From contig JAEKDP010000001.1 in NCBI GenBank assembly GCA_016521575.1, forward strand, positions 725,894 to 789,893: DNA of 64,000 nucleotides. Direction: 5' to 3'. How positions within the stretch are numbered: the stretch's first letter is position 1; each line of letters begins with the position of its first letter. The position numbers and the translations under genes were made by a program. Below, piece by piece: positions 9,775-18,379 of this stretch. Source of the stretch: Rhodobacteraceae bacterium F11138 (GTDB lineage: Bacteria > Pseudomonadota > Alphaproteobacteria > Rhodobacterales > Rhodobacteraceae). The notes under the pieces were generated by a model. It was not told the origin of the DNA, ran no database searches, and saw only the letters and a list, made by a program, of their open reading frames with translations.

Positions 9775-10620
9775 TCAGCGGCAATATGGTCCGCTGCGGT
9801 AACTGGCGGTGTCAAAATGGAAATGATCGCGGTGAAAACGGTCCGAGCCCGGTCCCAATGTGGTGCCAAAGGGACCACAGGCCCGGCGATATGCCTTTTG
9901 CAGCGGTCGCAGAGTCGTGCCTTGGCCCCAGCCCTTGAGCACGGTAATGACTTCGCCGTCCATCATGACGAATGCCGACAGGTCAATGGCGTTTCCCTTG
10001 CCATGCTCCGAGATCCGCGCGCCTTTCTGGTTGTTGCGGGTGCGACAGGCATAATGCGCCGCCACCTTCATCGTGACCACGGGACCGCGTTGGCGAAAGG
10101 CCGGTTTCAATCCTTTTTCTGTCCATTTCTGCAAGGCAGCCGCGGTCTTGCAATTCATCAGCGCCGGGGGGCTGAGGCGCACGCCGGAAACCGCCGAGAC
10201 GCGCACCGCGTCCTGAATGCCACAGGCCTTGATCCGGCCGGGCACATAGCCGACGGTCTCGCCCTGGATCTCGATGTTGCCACAGACCGCACCCGCGCGC
10301 CGCAGCTTTCGCTTGGCCATGGCCTGATGCTGGATATTGTCCGGGCGCGGCCAAGGCCGCATCGAACTGTGCGGAGACATGAAGGCCAGATCCCGAGGGC
10401 GGTCACGGGTCTGGATGGTCTGTTCCGATATGGGCCGCAAATGGGGGCGGATACGCGGGTTTGCCAGGAATTCGGCGGCCTGTTGGGTGTTGGTTGTCGC
10501 CAAGACAGTCGCATCCGTGCGGGCCACGGGGCGCAACGAACTGTCCGGCGCGGCGATCGCCACCACCGGCGCGGCCCACAGCGCCGTCAGCATGGCCAGC
10601 GCGGCGCGCGGCAGGCTCAT
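9775..10620 (-). CDS. Extensin-like family protein, secreted
   Basis: A 281-residue protein with a Sec signal ([25 protein letters not shown]). The C-terminal half has GARISEHGKGNAIDLSAF (SxHxxGxAxD) and FHRDHFHFD, the zinc-ligand pattern of the extensin-like C-terminal domain, related to M15/VanY D,D-carboxypeptidases. Conserved cysteines (GAVCGN, KACGI, NCKTA, YACRT, RACGPFG, GPYCR) suggest disulfides. Role is likely peptidoglycan processing. Its ATG overlaps the tyrC stop (ATGA), so it rides on the hisC-tyrC message, although it has no evident link to aromatic amino acids. Confidence 0.85.
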   Translation of the reverse strand: MSLPRAALAMLTALWAAPVVAIAAPDSSLRPVARTDATVLATTNTQQAAEFLANPRIRPHLRPISEQTIQTRDRPRDLAFMSPHSSMRPWPRPDNIQHQAMAKRKLRRAGAVCGNIEIQGETVGYVPGRIKACGIQDAVRVSAVSGVRLSPPALMNCKTAAALQKWTEKGLKPAFRQRGPVVTMKVAAHYACRTRNNQKGARISEHGKGNAIDLSAFVMMDGEVITVLKGWGQGTTLRPLQKAYRRACGPFGTTLGPGSDRFHRDHFHFDTASYRSGPYCR

Positions 10621-11537
10621 TTGATCACCTTCTGGCGTCCGAAATCCGGGGCATCGGTGTCCTGACCCGCCTCGATGATGCCGCGCCGGATCGCGCGGGT
10701 GCGGGTGAAATAATCGTGCAGATGATCGCCATCCCCGGTGCGGATGGCGCGTTGCAGGGCAAACAACTCCTCGGTGAAGCGGCCCAGGATTTCCAGGGTC
10801 GCATCCTTGTTGTTCAGGAACACGTCCCGCCACATCGTCGGGTCAGAGGCGGCGATCCGGGTGAAATCCCGAAAACCGGCGGCGGAATACTTGATGACTT
10901 CACTGTCGGTCACGCGGCGCAAATCGTCCGCCACCCCGACCATCGTATAGGCGATCAGGTGTGGCGCGTGGCTGGTGACCGCCAGAACCAGATCGTGGTG
11001 TTCGGCATCCATTTCCTCGACCAGCGCACCCATCCCTTGCCACAATTCGCGCAATTGCGCGACCGGGGCCTGGGGGGTGTCCGGTACCGGCACCAGCAGG
11101 CACCAGCGGTCGTCGAAAAGTTCCGCAAATCCGCTTTCCGGCCCCGAATGTTCGGTTCCCGCCAGCGGGTGGGCGGGCACGAAAAAGACGTCGTCGGGCA
11201 GATGCGGGCCCACGGCGTCGATCACCGCGCGCTTGACCGAGCCGACATCGCTGAGCGTCGCGCCGGGTTTCAAGGCGGGGGCGATTTCGCGCGCAACCTG
11301 TTCCATTGCGCCGACCGGGACACAGAGCACGACCAGATCGGCGTCCTGTACGGCCTCGGCGGCGGTGTCGCAGACCCGGTCGCACAACCCGATCCGACGG
11401 GCCGTATCGCGTGTTTCCGCGCTGCGGGCATAGCCGGTCACCTCGCCGGCCAGACCGGCACGTTTGATTGCCCAGAACATTGAGGATGCGATCAGTCCAA
11501 GGCCGATCAGGGCGACGCGGTCATAAATCCGGCTCAT
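10617..11537 (-). CDS. tyrC: Prephenate/arogenate dehydrogenase
   Basis: Makes 4-hydroxyphenylpyruvate or tyrosine from prephenate or arogenate with NAD(P). The 306-residue protein has the dinucleotide fold [17 protein letters not shown] at the N-terminus, then [27 protein letters not shown] and [13 protein letters not shown], all diagnostic of the TyrA dehydrogenase family. No chorismate mutase or ACT domain is fused. It overlaps hisC by four bases upstream and the extensin-like gene downstream. Which of the two substrates it prefers cannot be read from the sequence. Confidence 0.93.
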   Translation of the reverse strand: MSRIYDRVALIGLGLIASSMFWAIKRAGLAGEVTGYARSAETRDTARRIGLCDRVCDTAAEAVQDADLVVLCVPVGAMEQVAREIAPALKPGATLSDVGSVKRAVIDAVGPHLPDDVFFVPAHPLAGTEHSGPESGFAELFDDRWCLLVPVPDTPQAPVAQLRELWQGMGALVEEMDAEHHDLVLAVTSHAPHLIAYTMVGVADDLRRVTDSEVIKYSAAGFRDFTRIAASDPTMWRDVFLNNKDATLEILGRFTEELFALQRAIRTGDGDHLHDYFTRTRAIRRGIIEAGQDTDAPDFGRQKVIK

Positions 11538-12619
11538 GCTGTGTCACTCTTGAATGCGGCGACGGCTGCGGCGACCCGACGACAGGCGATTTCATCCCCG
11601 ACAGTGATGCGCAGCGCATCGGGCAGATTGTATCCGGCCACCCTGCGTACAATCAGCCCCTGGCTTTGCAGATACGCGTCACAGGCTTCGGCTTCGGCGC
11701 GGTTGGCGAACCGGGCCAGGATGAAATTGGCGCATGAGCTATCCGAAGGCACCCCCGACTCGGCCAGTGCCTCGGCCAGCCAGGCGCGCCAGCGGGCGTT
11801 CTGCGCGCGACAATGTTCGACATGGTCAGTGTCGCGGATCGCGGCCTCGGCGGCGGCCAGCGCAGTGGCGGACAGGTTGAATGGCCCGCGCACCCGGTTC
11901 AGCACGTCGATGATTGCCTGCGGGCCATAGCCCCAGCCCACGCGCAACCCGCCCAGCCCGTAAAGCTTGGAAAAGGTGCGGGTCATGATGATGTTGTCGC
12001 GTTCGCCAATCAGGGTCGCGCCCCCGTCATACCCGTCGACGAATTCCGCATAGGCACCGTCCAGCACCAGCAGCGCCTGTGGCGGCAAACCATCGGCCAG
12101 CCGCGCGATTTCGCCTGTGTCGATCATCGTTCCGGTGGGGTTGTTCGGATTGGCGATGAAGACCAGTTTCGTGCGCTCCGTGCACCCGGCCAACAGGGCG
12201 TCCACATCGGTTGCACGGTTTCGTTCCGCCACCTCGACCGGCGTGGCCCCGGCGGCCAGCGCGCTGATCCGATACATGGCAAAGCCGTGTTCGGTGTGCA
12301 GGACTTCGTCGCCCGGTCCGGCATAGGCCTGACACAGGAAGCTGATGATCTCGTCACTGCCGACACCACAGATGATCCGGGCCGGGTCCAGATCCATGAT
12401 CTCGCCGATTGCGGTGCGCAGTGCGGCATGATCGGTGCACGGATAGCGATGGATCCCACCCGCGCCGTTGCGCACCGCCTCGACGGCTTTGGGGCTGGGG
12501 CCGAGCGGATTTTCGTTGCTGGACAGTTTGATGACATTCGCCACCCCGTCCACATCCGAAGCCCCGCCCTGGTAGAGGGCGATGTCCATGATACCGGGTT
12601 GTGGTCTGATCAGGTTCAT
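11534..12619 (-). CDS. hisC: Histidinol-phosphate/aromatic aminotransferase
   Basis: A 361-residue PLP-dependent fold-type I aminotransferase. [24 protein letters not shown] and the lysine motif [16 protein letters not shown] mark the HisC family. Paired with tyrC in an ATGA overlap, it probably also transaminates 4-hydroxyphenylpyruvate, phenylpyruvate or prephenate, as is common for HisC in Rhodobacterales; whether it also serves histidine synthesis is open. The ATG at 12619 was chosen because the upstream 28 residues of open frame have no family character. No other his genes are in the window. Confidence 0.92.
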   Translation of the reverse strand: MNLIRPQPGIMDIALYQGGASDVDGVANVIKLSSNENPLGPSPKAVEAVRNGAGGIHRYPCTDHAALRTAIGEIMDLDPARIICGVGSDEIISFLCQAYAGPGDEVLHTEHGFAMYRISALAAGATPVEVAERNRATDVDALLAGCTERTKLVFIANPNNPTGTMIDTGEIARLADGLPPQALLVLDGAYAEFVDGYDGGATLIGERDNIIMTRTFSKLYGLGGLRVGWGYGPQAIIDVLNRVRGPFNLSATALAAAEAAIRDTDHVEHCRAQNARWRAWLAEALAESGVPSDSSCANFILARFANRAEAEACDAYLQSQGLIVRRVAGYNLPDALRITVGDEIACRRVAAAVAAFKSDTA

Positions 12620-12805
12620 GCGGCGGCTCCTGGCAAATTGTTCCCCTCTTACCCGCAGTCCGGGGTGGTGAAAAGCAGCAATGCCTGGACCCGGTTTTAT
12701 CATTGCGCGAAACGGTCGCGCCCGGCGTGGTGCAAAGCGAAAGCGACATCAAGAATCCGGACCTGCCCTAAGATATGATCGAACATTGGGCAAAAAAATT
12801 TGTAG

Positions 12806-12818
12806 ATTGCTTTGCAAT
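12806..12818. promoter_or_regulatory. Inverted repeat ATTGC-TTT-GCAAT upstream of the Lrp-type gene
   Basis: A perfect five-base inverted repeat with a three-base spacer in an AT-rich patch of the hisC/lrp intergenic region (12620-12847), ending 29 bases before the regulator's ATG. Lrp/AsnC proteins bind short AT-rich palindromes of about this size and usually regulate themselves, so this is a candidate operator. No convincing -35/-10 pair was found beside it. Confidence 0.35.
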
Positions 12819-12847
12819 GTCCGTGATTTTGTGTCTTTTGATTGGGT

Positions 12848-13309
12848 ATGAGCAAAAAACCCGATCATATCGACCAGGCTTTGCTGCGCACCTTGCAGCA
12901 GGACGCCAGCCTTTCGCAACGGGATTTGGCGGATCGGGTGGGTATTTCCCAGAACTCGTGCTGGCGGCGTCTGAAGGCGTTGAACGAAAACGGCGTGCTG
13001 CAGGGCAGTACGGCGCGCGTTGACCGGCGCAAACTGGGGCTGGATCTGGTGGTGTTTGTCATGCTGCGCACGCGGCACCATTCGGCGGACTGGCTTCAGG
13101 CCTTTCGCCGTCATGTGCTGACCATCCCCGAGGTGGTCGATTTCCACCGGATCGGGGGCGATTATGACTATCAGCTCAAGGTCGTGACCGAGGATATGGC
13201 CAGCTATGACCGTGTCTATCAACGGCTGATCGAAAAGGTCGAACTGGACAGCGTGACGTCCTATTTCGCGATGGAGGCCATCGCCGAAGGCCGTCCGTTG
13301 CCGCTGTAG
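12848..13309 (+). CDS. Lrp/AsnC-family transcriptional regulator
   Basis: A 153-residue regulator. Residues about 8-60 form the winged helix-turn-helix (LSQRDLADRVGISQNSCWRRLKAL split by the recognition helix) and the rest is a RAM ligand-binding domain with VVDFHRIGGDYDYQLKVV. Such proteins respond to amino acids. Divergence from hisC-tyrC suggests, but does not prove, control by an aromatic amino acid. A TTG at 12842 is in frame two codons earlier; the ATG is preferred. It converges on rpsD. Confidence 0.9.
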   Translation: MSKKPDHIDQALLRTLQQDASLSQRDLADRVGISQNSCWRRLKALNENGVLQGSTARVDRRKLGLDLVVFVMLRTRHHSADWLQAFRRHVLTIPEVVDFHRIGGDYDYQLKVVTEDMASYDRVYQRLIEKVELDSVTSYFAMEAIAEGRPLPL

Positions 13310-13364
13310 ACTGCGGGCCGCCGACAGGCGGCGACCGATCTGTCGCCTATCCCGCACATACGAA

Positions 13365-13395
13365 AAGGGGTTGCACCGGTGCGGCGCAACCCCTT
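13365..13395 (-). terminator. Rho-independent terminator of rpsD
   Basis: AAGGGGTTGC (13365-13374) and GCAACCCCTT (13386-13395) form a perfect ten-base stem with an 11-base loop. Read leftward it ends in TTTT (minus strand, 13366-13363), as expected for a terminator after rpsD, whose stop codon is 22 bases upstream. It may also stop readthrough from the Lrp-type gene. Confidence 0.85.
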
Positions 13396-13416
13396 GGTCG
13401 GGATATCTCGGATCGC

Positions 13417-14037
13417 TTAGTTCTTGGCGTAGAATTCGACGACCAGGTTCGGTTCCATCATGACCGGGTACGGCACATCGCCCAGATTGGGGGTCCGTAC
13501 GAAGGTGGCGGTCATTTTCGAATGGTCCGCGTCGATGTAATCGGGAACGTCGCGTTCGGCCAGGGCAACGGCTTCGAGCAATACGGCCAACTGCTTGGAG
13601 CGGTCACGCACCTCGATCACGTCGCCTTCCTTGACGCGGTAGGAGGGGATGTTGACCTTCTTGCCGTTGACCTTGACGTGGCCATGGTTGACGAACTGGC
13701 GCGCGGCAAAGACGGTGGGCACGAACTTGGCGCGGTACACGACGGCGTCCAGGCGGCGTTCCAGCAGACCGATCAGGTTTTCACCGGTATCGCCCTTGAC
13801 CCGCTCGGCTTCGCCGTAGATGCGGCGGAACTGTTTTTCGGTCAGGTCGCCATAGTAGCCTTTCAGCTTCTGCTTGGCGCGCAGCTGGATCCCGAAATCG
13901 GACAGCTTGCCTTTGCGGCGCTGGCCGTGCTGGCCGGGGCCGTATTCGCGGCGGTTGACCGGGGACTTGGGGCGGCCCCAGATGTTTTCGCCCATGCGGC
14001 GGTCGATTTTGTACTTGGCAGACGTGCGTTTGGTCAC
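13417..14037 (-). CDS. rpsD: 30S ribosomal protein S4
   Basis: Primary 16S rRNA-binding protein. The 206-residue product starts [19 protein letters not shown], has [21 protein letters not shown] and the S4 RNA-binding domain ([33 protein letters not shown]). The start is a GTG at 14037 with AAGGAG seven bases upstream; no ATG fits. It is monocistronic, with its own strong promoter and terminator, outside the alpha operon, as in other alphaproteobacteria. Length matches the family. Confidence 0.98.
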   Translation of the reverse strand: MTKRTSAKYKIDRRMGENIWGRPKSPVNRREYGPGQHGQRRKGKLSDFGIQLRAKQKLKGYYGDLTEKQFRRIYGEAERVKGDTGENLIGLLERRLDAVVYRAKFVPTVFAARQFVNHGHVKVNGKKVNIPSYRVKEGDVIEVRDRSKQLAVLLEAVALAERDVPDYIDADHSKMTATFVRTPNLGDVPYPVMMEPNLVVEFYAKN

Positions 14038-14152
14038 GGCTGATCTCCTTCTTGGAACGAAGCCCGTATGGGCCACTATGAAGGGCGTTGTCCTTTGGAT
14101 TGCTCCCGACAGGCATCCCCTTGCGGGGGCCACCAACACCAACGAAGCCGCG

Positions 14153-14180
14153 CTTATACGCGGGCATCGGGCCGAGTCAA
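14153..14180 (-). promoter_or_regulatory. Sigma-70-type promoter of rpsD
   Basis: On the minus strand TTGACT (14180-14175), a 16-base spacer and TATAAG (14158-14153) form a near-consensus promoter. It predicts a leader of about 110 nt for rpsD, which contains a CCCC-GCAA-GGGG tetraloop hairpin at 14117-14128 (minus strand sense). Confidence 0.75.
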
Positions 14181-14268
14181 CAGGCAAAGCGCCCAAGGGC
14201 TGCCTTGACAGTCCCGTTCCACGCCCCCCAACTGCGGCAGATGCCGAATGACGAAAGGTGCTGCATCC

Positions 14269-15171
14269 ATGGGCAAGGTGGCGATTCTGGGGGTTTTTGT
14301 GGCCGATACCGCCTATCGGGCGGCGCGCATGCCGAAGATGGGCGAGACCGTGATGGGCAAAAGCTTTGCCCTGGGGCCTGGGGGCAAGGGGTCGAATCAG
14401 GCGGTGGCCTGCGCGCGGATCGGGGCTGAAACGCATTTCATTACTCTGTTGGGACAGGATGATTTCGCCCGGATGGCTCTGGCGATCTGGAAGGATGCCG
14501 GGGTCGTGGCCCATGCGCCGCAACGGGCTGACAGCTATACCGGGGCTGCGTTCATCTTTGTCGATGACACCACCGGCGACAATGCGATCATCGTCTCACC
14601 CGGGGCGGCCGCATCGATTTCGGTGAAGGATGTCGAGGCCCAGACGGATCTGATCCGTTCGGTGCAGGTGTTTGTCACCCAGCTGGAACAGCCGATGCAG
14701 GCCGCTCTGCGTGGGTTGCAGATCGCGCGTGACGGCGGCGCGACCACCGTGCTGAACCCGGCTCCGGCGGCGGATCTGCCTGCCGGGATGCTGGCCCTTT
14801 GCGATTATGTCACGCCGAATGAAACCGAAGCCGAAGCTCTGACCGGGATCGCGGTGACCTCTGAGCAGCAGGCCGACAAGGCCGCCCGCGCACTGTGTGA
14901 TCTGGGTGTCGGAACGCCGATCATCACCCTGGGAGAGCGCGGCGCGTGGCTGCACGGGCATGGGCTGGTTCCCGCGGTCAAGGCCGGGCCGGTGGTCGAA
15001 ACCACCGGGGCGGGGGATGCCTTCAACGGCGGTTTTGCCGCCGCGCTGGCGCAGGGTGCCGACCCGGTTCAGGCAGTGCGGATCGGGTGTGCCACCGCCG
15101 GTCTGTCCGTGACCCGGCCGGGAACGGCGGCCGCGATGCCGACCCGATCAGAGGTTCAGGCCCTGCTCTGA
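14269..15171 (+). CDS. rbsK: PfkB-family sugar kinase, ribokinase-like
   Basis: A 300-residue kinase with both PfkB signatures: [19 protein letters not shown] near the N-terminus and [17 protein letters not shown] near residue 245, holding the catalytic Asp. [22 protein letters not shown] is the ribokinase-type substrate/ATP lid region. It probably phosphorylates ribose or a similar pentose at the 5 position. No ribose transporter or rbsD is next to it, so the substrate is inferred. GAAAGGTG lies correctly before the ATG at 14269; an ATG at 14248 is also in frame. The 3' end overlaps that of the BisC-type gene by 16 bases. Confidence 0.85.
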   Translation: MGKVAILGVFVADTAYRAARMPKMGETVMGKSFALGPGGKGSNQAVACARIGAETHFITLLGQDDFARMALAIWKDAGVVAHAPQRADSYTGAAFIFVDDTTGDNAIIVSPGAAASISVKDVEAQTDLIRSVQVFVTQLEQPMQAALRGLQIARDGGATTVLNPAPAADLPAGMLALCDYVTPNETEAEALTGIAVTSEQQADKAARALCDLGVGTPIITLGERGAWLHGHGLVPAVKAGPVVETTGAGDAFNGGFAAALAQGADPVQAVRIGCATAGLSVTRPGTAAAMPTRSEVQALL

Positions 15172-17474
15172 TCCGGGCTGCGCTGCCGGATCACCGGCGG
15201 CTCGAAGGCGCGCACGGGCGGTGGTGTCCCGTTGAACCGTTCCACCTGGATCAGGCAGCTGTGCGCCGTCGGTCCCTGACCCAGCTGCGAGGTGCCGATA
15301 TCGCGTGTCAGCACGTTGGGATTGCCGTGCCTGCACATCCCGCTGGCGTCCGGGTCCCACCAGGCTCCGGTGCTCATCTGCACGACGCCGGGGCGGATCG
15401 CGTCCGACAGTTGCGCCACGCCCAGACAGGCGCCGCGATCGTTGAACAGCCGCACCAGATCGCCGGTGCCGATGCCGCGCGCCCGCGCATCCGCGCTGTT
15501 CAGGGTCACGGGTTCACGGCCTTCGATCTTGCCGCCCCGGCTGTATGCGCCCTGATCCAGTTGTGAATGCAGCTTTCTGGTTGGCTGGTTCGACATCAGG
15601 TGCAGCGGATGGCGTTGCCCGGCATTGCCCAGCCATTCATAGGGTTCCAGCCAGGTCGGATGTCCCGGGCAATCGTCATAGCCGAAATCGGCGACAGTCT
15701 GGCAGAATATCTCGATCCGGCCCGATGGCGTGGCAAGAGCATTGGCCTCGGGGTCTTCGCGAAAGGCCTGCATCATGATCGTCGGCTGATCGGGTGGCGC
15801 GGTGCGGGCCCAGCCCTGGTCCTGCAGTTCGGCCCAATCCGGCAAATTCAGTGTCTGCGCGGCGGCGCTTTGCCGGGTCTTGTCATAAAGCCAGCGCAGC
15901 CAGTCGGCTTCTTCCATGCCGCCGGTGAATGTGTCCTCGATCCCCATACGGGCGGCGATCCGGCGAAAGATCTGATGGTCGTTCAGCGCCGCGCCCGGCG
16001 GCGGAACGGCCTGTTTCATCGCCACCACATAGGGGTCACGCTGGCTCATCATCAGGTCATCGCGTTCCAGGTGGGTCGTCGATGGCAACACGATATCGGC
16101 GCGACGGGCGGTCGCGGTCCAGCACCAGTCGTTGACGATCACGGTTTCCGGTTTCGCCCAGGCGCGCTGCAGCCGGTTGAGATCCTGATGGTGATGGTAT
16201 GGATTTCCCCCGGCCCACCAGACCAGCCGGATATCCGGATACCGCAGCCGTTTGCCATCAAAGTCGAACCGCGCGCCGGGGTTCTTCAGCATGTCGGCGA
16301 TACGGGCGACGGGAATGTAGCGGTCGATCGGGTTCTGCCCCTGCGGAACCGATGCGCCGGGCAATTGCCGATAGTCGCCGCCAATGCCGTTGCTGGCGGA
16401 ATAGCCAAAGGCGATGCCGCCGCCGGGCAAACCGATCTGACCCAGCATTGCCGCCAGCGCAATGCCCATCCAGAACGGTTGTTCGCCATGATGAGAGCGG
16501 GTCAGCGACCAACTGACCGAGATCATCGTGCGATGTTTCGCCATCCGCCGCGCCAGCGCGCGGATCTGTTCGGCGGGCAGTTCGCTTATTGCGGCGGCCC
16601 AGTCCGCATCCTTGGACACGCCGTCCAGGGCTCCGGTCAGATAGGGCAGGAACCTGTCGAACCCGACGCAATAGCGGTCCATGAAATCCGGGTCATGCAG
16701 GCTCTCGGTGTACAGGGTATGGGCCAGGCCCAGCATGATCGCGACATCGGTGTTGGGCCGCGCGGCCAGCCAGTCGGCCTGGACCAGTTCGGGCATGTCC
16801 ACCGCCAGGGGGCTGATGTTGACAAAGGCTACCCCGGCATCGCGCGCCGCGCGCAGCCCGTCCATCTGTATATGCGCGCCGGTGCCACCGCTTTCGATCT
16901 GGCCGTTCTTGACTGGAATGCCGCCGAACGCGACCACCAGTTCACCGTCTTGCGCCACCGAACGCCACCCCGTGCTGGTGTTCAGGAATTCGCGATAGCT
17001 GCCCAGAACATGGGGGATCATCGCTTCGGCGGCGGCAAAGGAATATGTGTTCAAGGACCGGGTGAAGCCTCCGGCGCAGTTGAGAAACCGCTTGAGCTGG
17101 CTGGGGGCGTGATGAAACCGCCCCGCGCTGGCCCAGCCGTAGGATCCGGCATAGATCGCTTGCGCGCCGTGGGTCTTGTGGATGCGGGTCAGTTCGGCGG
17201 CGACCAGTTCGGCGGCTTCGTCCCAGCCGACCTGCACGAAGGCATCCTGCCCGCGCTGATCGGTGCGCGTGCCTGGCCCGCCTGTCAGCCAGCTTTCGCG
17301 CACCATCGGCGCCGTGATCCGGCTGGGCGCATCCAGCGCATCAACGATGCCGTGGCCGATGCCGGATGGATCGGGGTCCTGTTCGAAATCTTCCAATCCG
17401 GTCACCCGCCCGTCTTGAACGCGGGCGCGATAGACCCCCCAATGCGTGGCGGTCAGGGGCATGTTCTGGCTCAT
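15156..17474 (-). CDS. BisC/TorA-type molybdopterin oxidoreductase
   Basis: A 772-residue member of the DMSO reductase family. It begins THWGVYRARVQDGRVTGLED, the start of BisC/TorA/DorA enzymes, and lacks the N-terminal Cys cluster for 4Fe-4S seen in formate and nitrate enzymes. TYSFAAAEAMIPHVLGS aligns with DYSTGAAQVIMPHVVG of DMSO reductase, so the Mo ligand should be Ser. GLPGGGIAFGYSASNG and WWAGGNPYHHHQDL are typical pterin-binding stretches. There is no twin-arginine signal, so a cytoplasmic BisC-like sulfoxide or N-oxide reductase is more likely than a periplasmic TorA. AAGGAAAG precedes the ATG. Substrate is unknown. Confidence 0.85.
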   Translation of the reverse strand: MSQNMPLTATHWGVYRARVQDGRVTGLEDFEQDPDPSGIGHGIVDALDAPSRITAPMVRESWLTGGPGTRTDQRGQDAFVQVGWDEAAELVAAELTRIHKTHGAQAIYAGSYGWASAGRFHHAPSQLKRFLNCAGGFTRSLNTYSFAAAEAMIPHVLGSYREFLNTSTGWRSVAQDGELVVAFGGIPVKNGQIESGGTGAHIQMDGLRAARDAGVAFVNISPLAVDMPELVQADWLAARPNTDVAIMLGLAHTLYTESLHDPDFMDRYCVGFDRFLPYLTGALDGVSKDADWAAAISELPAEQIRALARRMAKHRTMISVSWSLTRSHHGEQPFWMGIALAAMLGQIGLPGGGIAFGYSASNGIGGDYRQLPGASVPQGQNPIDRYIPVARIADMLKNPGARFDFDGKRLRYPDIRLVWWAGGNPYHHHQDLNRLQRAWAKPETVIVNDWCWTATARRADIVLPSTTHLERDDLMMSQRDPYVVAMKQAVPPPGAALNDHQIFRRIAARMGIEDTFTGGMEEADWLRWLYDKTRQSAAAQTLNLPDWAELQDQGWARTAPPDQPTIMMQAFREDPEANALATPSGRIEIFCQTVADFGYDDCPGHPTWLEPYEWLGNAGQRHPLHLMSNQPTRKLHSQLDQGAYSRGGKIEGREPVTLNSADARARGIGTGDLVRLFNDRGACLGVAQLSDAIRPGVVQMSTGAWWDPDASGMCRHGNPNVLTRDIGTSQLGQGPTAHSCLIQVERFNGTPPPVRAFEPPVIRQRSPDQSRA

Positions 17475-17560
17475 GTTCGGATGCTTTCCTTGTGTTGCGC
17501 GGGCCTTGTGTTGCGCAGACGGGGGATGGTCTGCGATGGCGTTCTCTTTTTCGGTGCCGG

Positions 17561-18349
17561 TCACTTCACCTCGATTTCCACTGCGGCGGATACCGGGGTG
17601 TCGGATGTGACATAGGTGCGGTGGTCCTTGCTGTTCAGCGTGACCCGGATTTCGTGGATGCCGGCGGGCAATGCGCCGATGTCGACCTCGTTTTCGTAAA
17701 CCCGCTGCAATTTTAGTCCGTTCAGATAGAGATGCGCGTGCCCGATGCCGGGTTCGTGCTTGCCGTCCTTGGCATCCGTGTTGAAGCGAAAGTTCCGGGT
17801 TGTCACCTGCACCCGCCAGCCGTCGCCGTCGGGCTGTACGTCCAGCGTCACATCCGGAACAGGCTGGCCGTCTTCGACCTGGCAGATGTCGCCGATCCCG
17901 AACAGGCCGTATTCCGACGCAACGCCCTGGGCTTGCGGCGCGATCAGACGCGCCTGGGTGCGGATCTCGCCGGCATTTTCAAAGCGCAGGGTAATCGGCA
18001 ACAATCGTCCGTCTTCCAGCGTGCCACCCAGGCCGTCCATCCGGATATAGGCCCCGTCCGGCGCCAGCACCGGGCTGCTGTCCGCCGGAATCGCAAGCCC
18101 GTCGCCAAGCGTCGACACCAGTTGCGCGCGTTGCGCCACAATAGAATGCACGTCGAGCAAACGGTCCGCCGGGCCGCGGTTGCGGATGGTCAGGAACACG
18201 CCAACCGATCCCGGCGCTCCCTGCAAGGGGGCCGCCGTGACATCCTGTACCCACAAGCTGTCCTGTGTCGTGCGCCAGATCAACAGAAAGGCACCGATCG
18301 CCAGGATCGACAGAATTGCGAGCATCATCAGCGGTTTTGCGGCTTTCAT
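17561..18349 (-). CDS. Secreted or anchored PCu(A)C-like protein with His-rich C-terminal domain
   Basis: A 262-residue protein with one N-terminal hydrophobic segment (LMMLAILSILAIGAFLLIW). Residues about 45-150 follow the PCu(A)C copper chaperone pattern: TIRNRGPADRLLDVHS, then AYIRMDGLGGTLEDGRLLPI. The Cu(I) His/Met ligands of the family (HxM and HEM) are mostly replaced: only one Met remains in YIRM. The C-terminal 100 residues hold KHEPGIGHAHLYLNG, whose closely spaced His could bind metal, and end in a beta sandwich. It lies 86 bases upstream of the BisC-type gene on the same strand and is divergent from the membrane protein gene. Function is uncertain; a metal-related role is a guess. 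Confidence 0.6.
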   Translation of the reverse strand: MKAAKPLMMLAILSILAIGAFLLIWRTTQDSLWVQDVTAAPLQGAPGSVGVFLTIRNRGPADRLLDVHSIVAQRAQLVSTLGDGLAIPADSSPVLAPDGAYIRMDGLGGTLEDGRLLPITLRFENAGEIRTQARLIAPQAQGVASEYGLFGIGDICQVEDGQPVPDVTLDVQPDGDGWRVQVTTRNFRFNTDAKDGKHEPGIGHAHLYLNGLKLQRVYENEVDIGALPAGIHEIRVTLNSKDHRTYVTSDTPVSAAVEIEVK

Positions 18350-18379
18350 CCGGGTCTCCTGCGGGTAACATCCGGTTTC

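Noticed and set aside
13375-13385. ACCGGT palindrome in the rpsD terminator loop as an operator
   Set aside because: It is the loop part of a clear terminator hairpin.
15567-17615. A 682-codon plus-strand open frame opposite the BisC-type gene
   Set aside because: It is the antisense shadow of a highly GC-rich gene and has no recognisable domain. Similar long shadow frames run opposite clpA, the Bat genes and the DNA-repair genes.
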